Shown here piece after piece: positions 26,729 through 34,651 of a stretch of 64,000 nucleotides of DNA. Both the position numbers and the translations under genes were made by a program. Below the pieces are notes generated by a model. The model was not told the origin of the DNA and made no database searches. It saw nothing but the letters and a program-made list of their open reading frames with translations. Location: NCBI GenBank assembly GCA_041554195.1, contig JBFFMJ010000005.1:62001-126000 (forward strand), in the 5' to 3' direction. Within the stretch, counting starts at the first letter, position 1, and each line of letters starts with the position of its first letter. The stretch is from JAPHSX01 sp041554195 (GTDB taxonomy: Bacteria > Pseudomonadota > Gammaproteobacteria > Thiohalomonadales > Thiohalomonadaceae).

Positions 26729-27487
26729 TTAGTAGCCGGGCATCGGGTAGGGCATGTTGTTCGGCCCGTAGTACCAGCCACCAGGGCCATAGAAGCCGGA
26801 GCCCTGAGGGTATCCTTGAGGAGGGTAATAACCCTGAGGGTAGCCGCCATATGGCTGCGGCGGCATAGCTTGTGGGTTGGGAGCCTGTTGCGGTGCAGGA
26901 ACGCCAGCCATATTGGGAGCGGTTTGCGGTGGCATTGCCGGGGCGTCGCCGAAGCCCATGCCATTACCCATACCCATACCGTCCCTCATGGTATTGGCCA
27001 TGCTGTTTCCGATGCCGTTGCCCATGTTATTCATCGGAGACATGGGTTGCATCGGTCGCATCTGCGGTGGCGTAGCGGTTGGGGCGGCAGCGGCCTGCTC
27101 TTCGGTGCCTTGCGACTCATCCTTCGGTGTCTTGGCCGCATCACGGATGAAGGAGAAGGCGTAGAGGACGATGACGATGGAGATCAGTACCTGCCACCAG
27201 ATGCCCTTGGGCGGAGGAGTGTAGCGCGGGCGAGTGGGGGCGGCGGCCTTGGTGGCGCTGCTGGCTGTGGCGCTAGCGGCAGCGGCTGCTACGGCAGGCG
27301 TGCTCTCCTTTGTTTCAGGCGCGGTGGCCGTGGCTTTTTTAGCTGGGGCCTTTTTCTTGGGAGCGGCTTTTTTCTTAGGTGCAGCCTTCTTCTTCGGTGC
27401 GGCTTTCTTGGTGACGCCGCCACTTAGTTCGGCGGGTTTGGGTTCACCCACAGGGGTGTTTTCGGTGTTGTTTTCCTCATCAGCCAT
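26729..27487 (-). CDS. Low-complexity Lys/Ala-rich membrane protein with a Pro/Gly/Tyr-rich tail
   Basis: The 252-residue protein has four parts: an acidic N terminus (1-20); a histone-like block of repeated KKAAPKKK and KKAPAKKA units (27-52); one membrane helix (97-114, WWQVLISIVIVLYAFSFI); and a long tail rich in Met, Asn, Gly, Pro and Tyr. The tail first has repeated M-G-N-G motifs (147-178), then PYGGYPQGYYPPQGYPQG and PYPMPGY. I recognise no enzyme domain. The Lys block could bind nucleic acid or polyphosphate, and the tail resembles structural or sulfur-globule-type proteins. Both are inferences from composition. Confidence 0.75.
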   Translation of the reverse strand: MADEENNTENTPVGEPKPAELSGGVTKKAAPKKKAAPKKKAAPKKKAPAKKATATAPETKESTPAVAAAAASATASSATKAAAPTRPRYTPPPKGIWWQVLISIVIVLYAFSFIRDAAKTPKDESQGTEEQAAAAPTATPPQMRPMQPMSPMNNMGNGIGNSMANTMRDGMGMGNGMGFGDAPAMPPQTAPNMAGVPAPQQAPNPQAMPPQPYGGYPQGYYPPQGYPQGSGFYGPGGWYYGPNNMPYPMPGY

Positions 27488-27791
27488 GACGGGACTCCAT
27501 TATTAGGTGATTAAAAGGTGTGGTAGTTTTTAAAAATTGTAACTAACGACATTAGCTTACGCTTATAGACTTTGTAAAGTTATGGTTTTACGCTTCTGCT
27601 AACTGCCGAGAAACTCGGTACCCATTCCAGCTTTCGCGGTGCGCACCACCCATCCGCGCTTGAATATCATGGGGACGGGGATACGGGCAAAATTTCTCTG
27701 TTCCCCCCCCATAATGGGTTCCTGTGCGAATCGTTGTTATTTTATGGTGGTTTGACCTTAACTTACCCCGACCGGGTGAAATTGCAAGCGA
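27488..27791. other. Gene-free interval upstream of the Lys-rich gene
   Basis: These 304 bases contain the AT-rich upstream region of the Lys-rich membrane protein gene (27488-27600), a small hairpin CCGAG-AAA-CTCGG (27607-27619) and an inverted GGGTGA/TCACCC pair near 27774-27797 at the end of the SseB-like gene. I see no open frame with coding character and no RNA gene. Confidence 0.5.
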
Positions 27792-28199
27792 TCACCCTTG
27801 CTCGGTGAGTTGTTGCAGCATCTGCGGGTCCATGTCGAAACCGTTTTCCCAGCCGGGGTTGATGGTCAACCCGTGACCGCTGCCCAGCTTCTCCAGGATC
27901 CATGTGAACTCGGCCAGCAGGCCGCCGCTGTAACCGGGGTGCTCCTGCAGGAAGGCCTTGCCGCGCTCGGGGCTGGTGAACAATACAACAACGGAGTTCT
28001 GCTCTTCATCCTCCAGGGTGAGGGGGTGGGCGGTGTGCGAGGTTTGCAGGTTCTGCACCCCGGACTGCTGCTCAAGAATGGGCATGAACAGCTCCGATTT
28101 CATCAGCTCGGCCATGAACTGCTCGCCATCGATACGACCCTCCTGGGCGGCGACCAGCTGTTTTTCAATCTCATTCATCGGGGTAAATTGTTCACTCAT
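27792..28199 (-). CDS. SseB-like N-terminal domain protein
   Basis: The 135-residue protein reads NEIEKQLVAAQEGRIDGEQFMAELMKSELFMPI, then VVVLFTSPERGKAFLQEHPGYSGG and LTINPGWENGFDMDP. The FTS-x-E-R and INPG patterns belong to the SseB N-terminal domain family, named after a sulfurtransferase-associated enhanced serine sensitivity protein. No catalytic residue can be named. ATG 28199 matches the domain start. It is the partner downstream of the GIY-YIG gene on the same strand. Confidence 0.8.
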   Translation of the reverse strand: MSEQFTPMNEIEKQLVAAQEGRIDGEQFMAELMKSELFMPILEQQSGVQNLQTSHTAHPLTLEDEEQNSVVVLFTSPERGKAFLQEHPGYSGGLLAEFTWILEKLGSGHGLTINPGWENGFDMDPQMLQQLTEQG

Positions 28200-28274
28200 T
28201 GCAGTATCCGTAGACGTGTTTGTTGGGGGTAGGAGGGTGATGGTGTAGCGATTTGCCGTGGAGGTCAAGCCGCC

Positions 28275-28547
28275 TTAGTTGGCGCTGATGGGGGCGGAGG
28301 CGATCAGCGCCTCTTTCTGCGCTGCGCTCAGGCGTTTGATCTGTGCCTCGCGCCGTTGCGCCTCGGAACGGTTGGCCGCCGCTTCCTGATAGGTCAGTTT
28401 TACCGGGCGACGGGCTTTAGTATATTTTGCTCCGCGTGGGCTGTGGTTGTGCTCGTGCAGGCGACGCACACAGTCAGTGCTGACCCCGGTGTAGAGGCTG
28501 TTGTCGGCGCAGCGCAGGATGTAGATGTACCAGTTGGTGGCGGTCAT
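28275..28547 (-). CDS. GIY-YIG nuclease family protein (YhbQ-like)
   Basis: The 90-residue protein is a single GIY-YIG domain: WYIYILRCADNSLYTGVSTD, then RRLHEHNHSPRGAKYTKARRP and a terminal R-x-E-A-x-I-K-R-L helix (REAQIKRLSAAQKEALI). The first GIY motif is YIY here and the second is YTG, as in UPF0213/YhbQ proteins, thought to be small structure-specific nucleases. ATG 28547 is chosen over eight further upstream codons. Confidence 0.9.
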   Translation of the reverse strand: MTATNWYIYILRCADNSLYTGVSTDCVRRLHEHNHSPRGAKYTKARRPVKLTYQEAAANRSEAQRREAQIKRLSAAQKEALIASAPISAN

Positions 28548-28812
28548 TTCAGTCTCTAACGGCTTGAACACTTGTGTGAGTTGCTCAATATTAGGCGGAT
28601 TATCTTTGGCAAAGGCAAGCGATGTCGGTAATTGTCATCGGGGAGATGATGGATGTGGATTTTTTCAAGTAAGGGGAATGATAATTACGTGCTCGATGAG
28701 GGGGGACGTGGTTCCCGGGTACATGGCCGGTCTGAACAACGAGACCGTTGCCGCTCACCCGCTCACCCGCTTGCCCGTTTTGGCAGGGCGCAATCCGGTG
28801 GTATTTAAATAG

Positions 28813-29388
28813 TTGTCCAGATATCCCCGGCATAAATTGATACCGTTGCAACGTGCTCTGCTGGAGAATCTGTCGGGGGTGAGAGTGCATATGCGCAAGC
28901 CCCGGACTGATGATGTACCCTTCATTTTCTCCTATGCTGCCAACCCCCTTGCCAGCCGGTTTATGGGGTGGTCCACCCACCGAGATATGGAGGAAAGTCA
29001 CGCCTATATTAAGTCCTGCATAGAGGACTGGCGAGGTGAGGAGACACTCTCCTGGGTTATTGAGTGCGATGACGCGGTTGTTGGGATGATTGCCGTGCGG
29101 TTAAAAGGGCGCAATGCGGGTGTTGGTTATGCTCTGGCCCCGACGGCGTGGGGCCGTGGGTATGCCACCGAGGCGCTTGATGTGATTAGCGATGCACTGT
29201 TTCGCCACAGCCCGGTGAGTGCTATCTGGGCGCTCTGTGTGGTGGAGAACCCCGCCTCGGCGCGGGTGCTGGAGAAGTGTGGTTATCAGCGCGAAAAGTT
29301 AATTCCGAACTATTTCCCTTGCCCTAATCTGGATGGTGATAAGCATGATGTGTGGCGCTATGTACGCTATCGTCCCCCTTCGGTATAG
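28813..29388 (+). CDS. RimJ/RimL-type GNAT acetyltransferase
   Basis: The frame gives up to 191 residues. The GNAT fold begins at VRVHMRKPRTDDVPFIFSYAANP and includes GVGYALAPTAWGRGYATEAL (acetyl-CoA loop G-R-G-Y-A) and VVENPASARVLEKCGYQREKL. This is the RimJ/RimL/SpeG-like Acetyltransf_3 class that acetylates protein N termini or small amines. The start is uncertain: no ATG precedes the first strand, so a TTG at 28813 or slightly downstream, or a GTG near 28879, must be used. Confidence 0.8.
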   Translation: MSRYPRHKLIPLQRALLENLSGVRVHMRKPRTDDVPFIFSYAANPLASRFMGWSTHRDMEESHAYIKSCIEDWRGEETLSWVIECDDAVVGMIAVRLKGRNAGVGYALAPTAWGRGYATEALDVISDALFRHSPVSAIWALCVVENPASARVLEKCGYQREKLIPNYFPCPNLDGDKHDVWRYVRYRPPSV

Positions 29389-29425
29389 TCCCCCGCAATT
29401 CTAAATTGCATTGCTGGAGTCTGTT

Positions 29426-30100
29426 GTGGGTGATAAAGAACGCCGGGCCGCCTTTCGCAAAGAGGCGCAGGGGCTGGACGGGGTAGACCTCGCTGTCTAT
29501 GAGGCCTTTGGTCGCGACCCGCTGGAGCCGGTGATCGGGCAGGGCGACCCGAATGTGCCGGTGGCCTTCTTCGGTCGGGATCCGGGGCGTGATGAGGTGC
29601 AGCACCAAATGCCCTTTATCGGGGCTGGCGGACAGAAGGTGCGCACTACCATCTACAAATACCTCTACAAAAAAGAGATGCCCGATTTCGAGGCCTCGGT
29701 CGAGGTGGGTAAACGCTTCTTCTGGGCCAACACCGTGCCCTATAAACCGCTCGGCAATAAGGCGTGGTCGATGAAGGTGAAGAAGCGCTTTCAGCCGCTG
29801 ATCGCCGATCTACTGGTGAAGGGCTGGAATGGCAGCGATATCATCACCCTGGGGCGCGAGGCCTTTCTCTGGTTTGCCATCAACCAGCCGCGCGAGGTGA
29901 AGCAGCAGCTGGAGAGCTTCTGGGCGCGGGAGGACCGCTTTGAGAAGGCGATTGCGGTGACGGTGACGGCGCTTGATGGCTCACAGCGCGAGCTGCGTCT
30001 GCACCCGTTGCCGCACCCCTCACCCTTGAATGCCACCTGGTATAAACGCTTTCCGGATCTGCTGGCGGCAAAGCTGCAAAGGTTGAAGGTGCACAAATAA
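29426..30100 (+). CDS. Uracil-DNA glycosylase superfamily protein
   Basis: The 224-residue protein has the two UDG-superfamily motifs: FFGRDPGRDEVQHQMPFIGAGG, with the N-terminal pocket and active-site Gly/Asp region, and the C-terminal HPLPHPSPLN DNA-minor-groove loop. It would remove uracil or related damage from DNA; the precise family (4- or 5-like) is not clear, and there are no obvious Fe-S cysteines. I choose GTG 29426, eight bases after GGAG, over an upstream TTG at 29411. A terminator follows at once. Confidence 0.85.
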   Translation: MGDKERRAAFRKEAQGLDGVDLAVYEAFGRDPLEPVIGQGDPNVPVAFFGRDPGRDEVQHQMPFIGAGGQKVRTTIYKYLYKKEMPDFEASVEVGKRFFWANTVPYKPLGNKAWSMKVKKRFQPLIADLLVKGWNGSDIITLGREAFLWFAINQPREVKQQLESFWAREDRFEKAIAVTVTALDGSQRELRLHPLPHPSPLNATWYKRFPDLLAAKLQRLKVHK

Positions 30101-30135
30101 AAACGCCCTCAGGCCAGTCTGGCGTGAGGGCGTTT
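30101..30135. terminator. Bidirectional terminator between the UDG-like gene and crp
   Basis: An 11-bp stem AAACGCCCTCA / TGAGGGCGTTT has an inner GCCA/TGGC pairing. The flanking A and T bases make it usable from both sides, ending the UDG-like gene (plus) and crp (minus). Confidence 0.8.
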
Positions 30136-30153
30136 AGCGTGAGGGTTTCTTGG

Positions 30154-30801
30154 CTAGCGGGTGCCGAAGACGACGATAGTCTTGCCCTTGGCGGTGATCA
30201 GGTTCTGCTCCTCCAGCAGCTTGAGCACCCGTCCCGCCATTTCACGAGAGCAGCCGACGATGCGTCCCAGCTCCTGGCGGGTGATCTTGATCTGCATGCC
30301 GTCGGGGTGGGTGATGGCCTCGGGACTATTCGCCAGGTCCAGCAGGGTGCGGGCAATACGACCGGTGACATCAAGGAAGGCCAGATCGCTCACCTTGCGG
30401 CTGGTTTTGCGCAGGCGGGTCGCCATCTGGGTGGCGAGGTGGAACAGAATATCGGAGTCCTTCTCCGCCAGTTGGTGGAAACGGTTGTAGCTGATCTCCG
30501 CCACTTCACACTCACCGCGGGCACGTACCCAGGCACTACGGCCCTGAGTCTCGTCGAATAGCCCCATCTCGCCGAAGAAGTCGCCGTGGTTAAGGTAGGC
30601 CAGTACAATCTCGTGGCCGTTATCATCCTCAATCAGCACGGTGACCGAGCCGTCGATGATGTAATAGAGCACATCTGACTTGTCGCCGGCGCAGATAATG
30701 GTGCTCTTGGCCGGGTAGCGGCGGCGGTGGCAGTGCTCTAAAAAGCGCTCGACCGCCGGATTGGTGGTAGGTGGCAATATGGCCGCCATAACAGTTTCCA
30801 T
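30154..30801 (-). CDS. crp: cAMP-activated global regulator Crp/Vfr
   Basis: The 215-residue protein aligns along its full length with E. coli CRP. The cyclic-nucleotide-binding domain has GDFFGEMGLFDETQGRSAWVRA (the Glu, Arg and Ser of the cAMP pocket). The C-terminal helix-turn-helix reads ITRQELGRIVGCSREMAGRVLKLL, keeping the Arg, Glu and Arg residues that read TGTGA-type sites. Neighbouring osmC-like and speD genes, plus coq7, reproduce the vfr neighbourhood of Pseudomonas. ATG 30801 is preferred; ATG 30789 is possible. It diverges from the OsmC gene. Confidence 0.95.
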   Translation of the reverse strand: METVMAAILPPTTNPAVERFLEHCHRRRYPAKSTIICAGDKSDVLYYIIDGSVTVLIEDDNGHEIVLAYLNHGDFFGEMGLFDETQGRSAWVRARGECEVAEISYNRFHQLAEKDSDILFHLATQMATRLRKTSRKVSDLAFLDVTGRIARTLLDLANSPEAITHPDGMQIKITRQELGRIVGCSREMAGRVLKLLEEQNLITAKGKTIVVFGTR

Positions 30802-30899
30802 TTTGTCGTTATTAATAGGTATGGTATACCAGCCATCTCCTCGATAGGCAAGCCGGGGCGGCAGACAAGCAGATAGATAGTGATCGCAAAGAGGCAATT

Positions 30900-31319
30900 A
30901 TGAAGGCAAGAATTAAGTGGGTGGAAGAGGCGACCTTTTTAGGTGAGGCGGGTAGCGGGCATGCGGTCGTGATGGACGGTCCGCCCGATATGGGGGGGCG
31001 TAACCTGGGGGTGCGGCCGATGGAGATGTTGCTGCTGGGCATGGGCGGTTGCACCAATTTTGATGTGGTGCATATCCTGAAAAAGCAGCGCCAGGACGTG
31101 ACCGACTGTGTCGCCGAGCTTGAGGCGGAGCGCGCCGACAGCGAGCCCAAGGTATTTACCAAAATACATGTCCATTTCGTCGTGAAGGGTAATAATCTTA
31201 ACGAGAACAAGGTCGCCAAGGCGGTTGAGCTGTCGGCGGAGAAGTACTGTTCTGCCTCGATCATGCTGGGCAACGCCGGGGTGGCGATTAGCCACGACTT
31301 TGAGATCGTTGCAGAGTAG
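30900..31319 (+). CDS. OsmC family protein (YhfA-like)
   Basis: The 139-residue protein has the OsmC fold: VRPMEMLLLGMGGCTNFDVVHILKKQRQ with the first conserved Cys and LSAEKYCSASIML with the second. This matches YhfA, the OsmC paralogue next to crp in enterobacteria. OsmC proteins reduce organic peroxides with the two cysteines; YhfA's own activity is less certain. It shares a 98-base intergenic region with crp, so the pair may be co-regulated. Confidence 0.92.
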   Translation: MKARIKWVEEATFLGEAGSGHAVVMDGPPDMGGRNLGVRPMEMLLLGMGGCTNFDVVHILKKQRQDVTDCVAELEAERADSEPKVFTKIHVHFVVKGNNLNENKVAKAVELSAEKYCSASIMLGNAGVAISHDFEIVAE

Positions 31320-31456
31320 CGGGTGAAGTGGGGGATATTTTCATCCCCTTTTGGCTGGAAATGTGGATAATACGCGGAAATCTCCCGCCGGTTGTCCGCT
31401 TCCGGTATAACATCGGGTCCAATGGTGGGCCGCTTTCTATGCTGAGGTGACTATCG

Positions 31457-32287
31457 TTGGTTAAGAGCAAAAAGTTGAAACTGCACGGGTTTAACAACCT
31501 CACCAAGACCCTGAGCTTTAACATTTACGATATTTGCTATACGCAGAGCGAGGCGCAGCGTCAGGAATACATCGAGTATATCGATGAGGAGTACAACGCC
31601 GAGCGGCTGACCAACATCCTCTCCGATGTCTCCGACATTATCGGTGCCAATATTCTCAATATCGCCCATCAGGATTACGACCCGCAGGGGGCCAGCGTCA
31701 CCATCCTCATCTCTGAGGAGCCCATCGTTGCCGAGCAGCTCTCCAACACCGAGGCACCGGGGCCGCTGCCTGATGCACTGCCAGACATTACGTCTGAATC
31801 GGTGGTCGGTCACCTCGACAAGAGCCACCTCACCGTGCACACCTATCCTGAGACCCACCCCCACGAGGGGATCGCCACCTTCCGTGCCGATATTGATGTC
31901 TCCACCTGCGGCCGCATCTCGCCACTGAAGGCGCTTAACTACCTGATTCACAGCTTTGAGTCGGACATTGTTATTGCCGACTATCGGGTGCGCGGCTTTA
32001 CCCGCGATGTGCGCGGCAAGAAGCACTATATCGATCACAAGATTAACTCGATTCAGAACTTTATCGCCCGTGACACTATGGAGCGTTACGAGATGATCGA
32101 TGTGAATGTCTATCAGGAGAACATCTTCCACACCAAGATGATGCTAAAGGACCTGGATCTGGATACCTACCTCTTCGGTATGGACGCGGCGGATTTGACC
32201 CCCACCGAGACGAAGAAAGTCCGGCGCATGGTTGAGCAGGAGATTCGTGAGATCTTCTATGGGCGGAACATGACGAAGATGCGTTGA
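31457..32287 (+). CDS. speD: S-adenosylmethionine decarboxylase proenzyme SpeD
   Basis: The 276-residue proenzyme supplies decarboxylated SAM for spermidine synthesis. It is the enterobacterial (long) form. The self-cleavage site Lys122-Ser123 lies in LDKSHLTVHTYPETHPHEG; Ser123 becomes the pyruvoyl cofactor. TFRADIDVSTCGRISPLKALNYLI and VNVYQENIFHTKMML are also conserved. The start is a TTG at 31457 with a strong GAGGTGA ribosome binding site six bases upstream; no ATG fits. It is convergent with coq7. Confidence 0.96.
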   Translation: MVKSKKLKLHGFNNLTKTLSFNIYDICYTQSEAQRQEYIEYIDEEYNAERLTNILSDVSDIIGANILNIAHQDYDPQGASVTILISEEPIVAEQLSNTEAPGPLPDALPDITSESVVGHLDKSHLTVHTYPETHPHEGIATFRADIDVSTCGRISPLKALNYLIHSFESDIVIADYRVRGFTRDVRGKKHYIDHKINSIQNFIARDTMERYEMIDVNVYQENIFHTKMMLKDLDLDTYLFGMDAADLTPTETKKVRRMVEQEIREIFYGRNMTKMR

Positions 32288-32303
32288 GTTGTGTCATCGC
32301 ACA

Positions 32304-32338
32304 ATAAAAAACGGGGCCATCAGGCCCCGTTTTTTTTA
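32304..32338. terminator. Bidirectional terminator between speD and coq7
   Basis: The stem ACGGGGCC / GGCCCCGT with an ATCA loop is flanked by a run of A on the left and eight T on the right. It serves speD (plus) and coq7 (minus). Confidence 0.9.
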
Positions 32339-32350
32339 CAAAGCACAACG

Positions 32351-32989
32351 CTAAAGCCAGTAGGCGGTCTTTGTCATTACCTTGGAGGTAAGCTGCATTA
32401 GCCCCTTAATGGGAGCAGGAAAATCGGCCCCACCGGCGGCCTGTGCCACATCGGCATGGCGGGCCTCGTCGTCCCACATCTGCTTGAGTACGGCGCGGGT
32501 TTTTTTGTCGTGTTCAGGTAGCTGCTCGATGTGTTCGTCCAGGTGTTTGCAGACCTGATGCTCAGTTTCCACCACAAAGCCGAGGCTCCATTTGTCGCCA
32601 GCCAGACCGGCCAGCGCACCGATGGTGACCGAGCCGGCATACCACAGCGGGTTAAGCAGGCTGACGTGGGTGCCCATCTCCTTGCAGCGGCGCTCACACC
32701 ACTCCAGGTGGTCGTTCTCCTCGAGTGCCGCACGCTCCATCTTCTCGCGTACCTTGGGTAATTTGGCGGTGAGCGCCTGCCCCTGATAGAGCCCCTGGGC
32801 AGAGACCTCACCGGCGTGATTGATGCGCATCAGCCGCCCGGCCAGCTCGCGCTCGGCCTCGCTTAGCTCCGCCTCGGGGATATCCGCAGCCGGGTTGGGG
32901 CGCTCGGTCAGCACCGGTTTTCCCGCCACCGTACGCAACGCGGTGTCGAGGTTGATGACCAGTTTATCGAGTGGGGAATAGTTTCTCAT
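32351..32989 (-). CDS. coq7: 3-demethoxyubiquinol 3-hydroxylase Coq7
   Basis: The 212-residue di-iron enzyme hydroxylates the quinone ring late in ubiquinone synthesis. Iron ligands are visible in the two repeats: RINHAGEVSAQGLYQGQ, LEENDHLEW, VETEHQVCKHL and DEARHADVA. It shows that the organism makes ubiquinone with an oxygen-dependent step, consistent with aerobic respiration. The place beside speD and crp matches Pseudomonas gene order. It lies 40 bases downstream of glcF on the same strand. Confidence 0.95.
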   Translation of the reverse strand: MRNYSPLDKLVINLDTALRTVAGKPVLTERPNPAADIPEAELSEAERELAGRLMRINHAGEVSAQGLYQGQALTAKLPKVREKMERAALEENDHLEWCERRCKEMGTHVSLLNPLWYAGSVTIGALAGLAGDKWSLGFVVETEHQVCKHLDEHIEQLPEHDKKTRAVLKQMWDDEARHADVAQAAGGADFPAPIKGLMQLTSKVMTKTAYWL

Positions 32990-33029
32990 GGGGGCTAACG
33001 ATACCTGCTGCCTTAAGGCGGGACAAGCC

Positions 33030-34250
33030 TCAGGGCAGGGCGCGCACTAACAGCCGTAGTGGGTGTAGCAGCTCTACCTTCATGCCGCGCTGTTGCAGAC
33101 CCTGTTGCAGGTGCAGCGCACAGCCGAGGTTGTTGCTGAGTAGCAGCGATGCCTCGCTGTCGCCGATAAGGTCGAGTTTGCGTTTGCCGAGTGCCCCGGC
33201 ATTGGCGGCCTGGGTTAGCTGGTAACTGCCGGCGGCACCGCAGCAGAGATGATTTTCCGCCAGCGATTCACACTGAAGTTGCGGGATACGCGCCAGCAGT
33301 CTGGCCACAGCATCGGGTTTCTGTAACACGTTGCGCTGGCTGCACGGCAGGTGTAGCAGGGCCTTCTGTGGCAGCGGGCGGAGTTGCACGGTTTCGGGCC
33401 AGTCGCTATCGGCAAGGAAATCGCAGATCTCATAAAACGGTGTGGCGCTCGCACCGTAAAGCTCCGGGTATTCACCAAGGTGGGCGGCACAGCCGCTGGC
33501 GGTGCTGACTACGGCATCGAGTTTGAGTCCGTCGAACAGGGTGATATTTTTTCTCGCCAGTTCACCGGCCTTTTGCGGCTCGCCATTGTGTTGGTGCAAT
33601 GAGCCACAGCAGCCCTGTGCGTCAGGTACGTGTACCTCATAACCCAGCCGGGTTAGCAGTGTGATGGCGGCACGGTGTACCTCGCCCTCCAGTAGCGAGC
33701 CGATACAGCCGGTGAACAGTCCGATGCGTCCACGCTGTTCACCCTGTGGCGGAGTATGCGAGGCCAGCCTGTGGGGGGGCGGGATCGCGGGTAGTTGTGC
33801 TTCATGTTGTTCCAGCCCCAGCATCTTGAGCACTCCGCCTCCGCGCAGTAGCGCCTGAACCCCGCTCTGCTGGTAGCCGCGCAACAGTTTGCCGCTACGT
33901 TGCAGTTTCTTAGTGTCCTCGACTTGGGTTAGCAGACGTTGCAGGGGCATAGTGGCAGGCTCGCCCTGAGCGCGCAGCAGGCCACGGGTGGCATCGATCA
34001 ACTGACCATATTGTACTTTTGAGGGGCACATTTTTTCGCAGGCGCGGCACACCAGGCAGCTGTCGAGGTGGCCCTGTAGCGCCGTGCTCGGCTCCAGCCG
34101 GCCACTGGCCAGTGCCTGCATCAGGGCGATACGACCACGAGGCGACTCAGTCTCGCTGTGGTGCAGCTGGTAGGTGGGGCAGTGGGGCAGGCAGAGTCCG
34201 CACATCACACAGCGGTCGGCGGCGGCAAGGATATGGGCGTTGGTGTTCAA
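33030..34250 (-). CDS. glcF: Glycolate oxidase iron-sulfur subunit GlcF
   Basis: The 406-residue protein has two [4Fe-4S] motifs in its first 80 residues, CVMCGLCLPHCPTYQ and CLVCRACEKMCPSKVQYG, followed by two CCG domains with HLPCSQRNVLQKP and CCGAAGSYQLTQ. This is the GlcF architecture, passing electrons from the GlcDE flavoprotein to the quinone pool. The FAD subunits GlcD and GlcE are not adjacent. It may be used to recover glycolate from Calvin-cycle photorespiration in an autotroph. Confidence 0.92.
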   Translation of the reverse strand: MNTNAHILAAADRCVMCGLCLPHCPTYQLHHSETESPRGRIALMQALASGRLEPSTALQGHLDSCLVCRACEKMCPSKVQYGQLIDATRGLLRAQGEPATMPLQRLLTQVEDTKKLQRSGKLLRGYQQSGVQALLRGGGVLKMLGLEQHEAQLPAIPPPHRLASHTPPQGEQRGRIGLFTGCIGSLLEGEVHRAAITLLTRLGYEVHVPDAQGCCGSLHQHNGEPQKAGELARKNITLFDGLKLDAVVSTASGCAAHLGEYPELYGASATPFYEICDFLADSDWPETVQLRPLPQKALLHLPCSQRNVLQKPDAVARLLARIPQLQCESLAENHLCCGAAGSYQLTQAANAGALGKRKLDLIGDSEASLLLSNNLGCALHLQQGLQQRGMKVELLHPLRLLVRALP

Positions 34251-34330
34251 AGTGGCCTTTGCTGGTGGTTGGCGTGTGGAGCTATTATTCTAGCGAAATA
34301 CTGGCCACTGACCTACTCCAATTAAATCTT

Positions 34331-34639
34331 ATGAGCTTTTATCAATATCACGTCTTTTTCTGTATCAATCAGCGCGAGGATGGTGGCCGTTGCTGCCAGG
34401 ACTTCAATACCGAGGCGATGCGTACCTACGCCAAGAGGCGCTGCAAGGAGCTGGGCATCCATCAGCCGGGCAAGGTGCGTATCAATAGTGCCGGTTGTCT
34501 CAACCGCTGTAGCATGGGGCCGGTGATCGTGGTCTACCCTGAGGAGGTCTGGTACACCTTTGTCGACAGGGCCGATATTGATGAGATCATTGAAGAACAT
34601 CTGGTTCACGGTCGCCCCGTGAAGCGCCTGCGTATCTAG
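34331..34639 (+). CDS. (2Fe-2S) thioredoxin-like ferredoxin
   Basis: The 102-residue protein reads YQYHVFFCINQREDGGRCCQ, later INSAGCLNRCSMGPVIVVYPE. The Cys-x10-Cys and Cys-x3-Cys spacing, with a GP after the last Cys, is the thioredoxin-like [2Fe-2S] ferredoxin pattern seen in Aquifex-type ferredoxin and NuoE. The frame is open far upstream inside glcF, but ATG 34331 starts the domain. It lies 12 bases upstream of the ABC exporter genes and is likely co-transcribed with them. Confidence 0.9.
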   Translation: MSFYQYHVFFCINQREDGGRCCQDFNTEAMRTYAKRRCKELGIHQPGKVRINSAGCLNRCSMGPVIVVYPEEVWYTFVDRADIDEIIEEHLVHGRPVKRLRI

Positions 34640-34651
34640 AGTCGGGAGCGG

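Noticed and set aside
27330..27410. Short DNA tandem repeat
   Set aside because: It encodes the KKAAPKKK protein repeats of the Lys-rich membrane protein.
28525..28812. 95-codon plus-strand frame between the GIY-YIG and GNAT genes
   Set aside because: It overlaps the 5-prime end of the GIY-YIG gene, has no ribosome binding site and no coding character; the interval looks non-coding.
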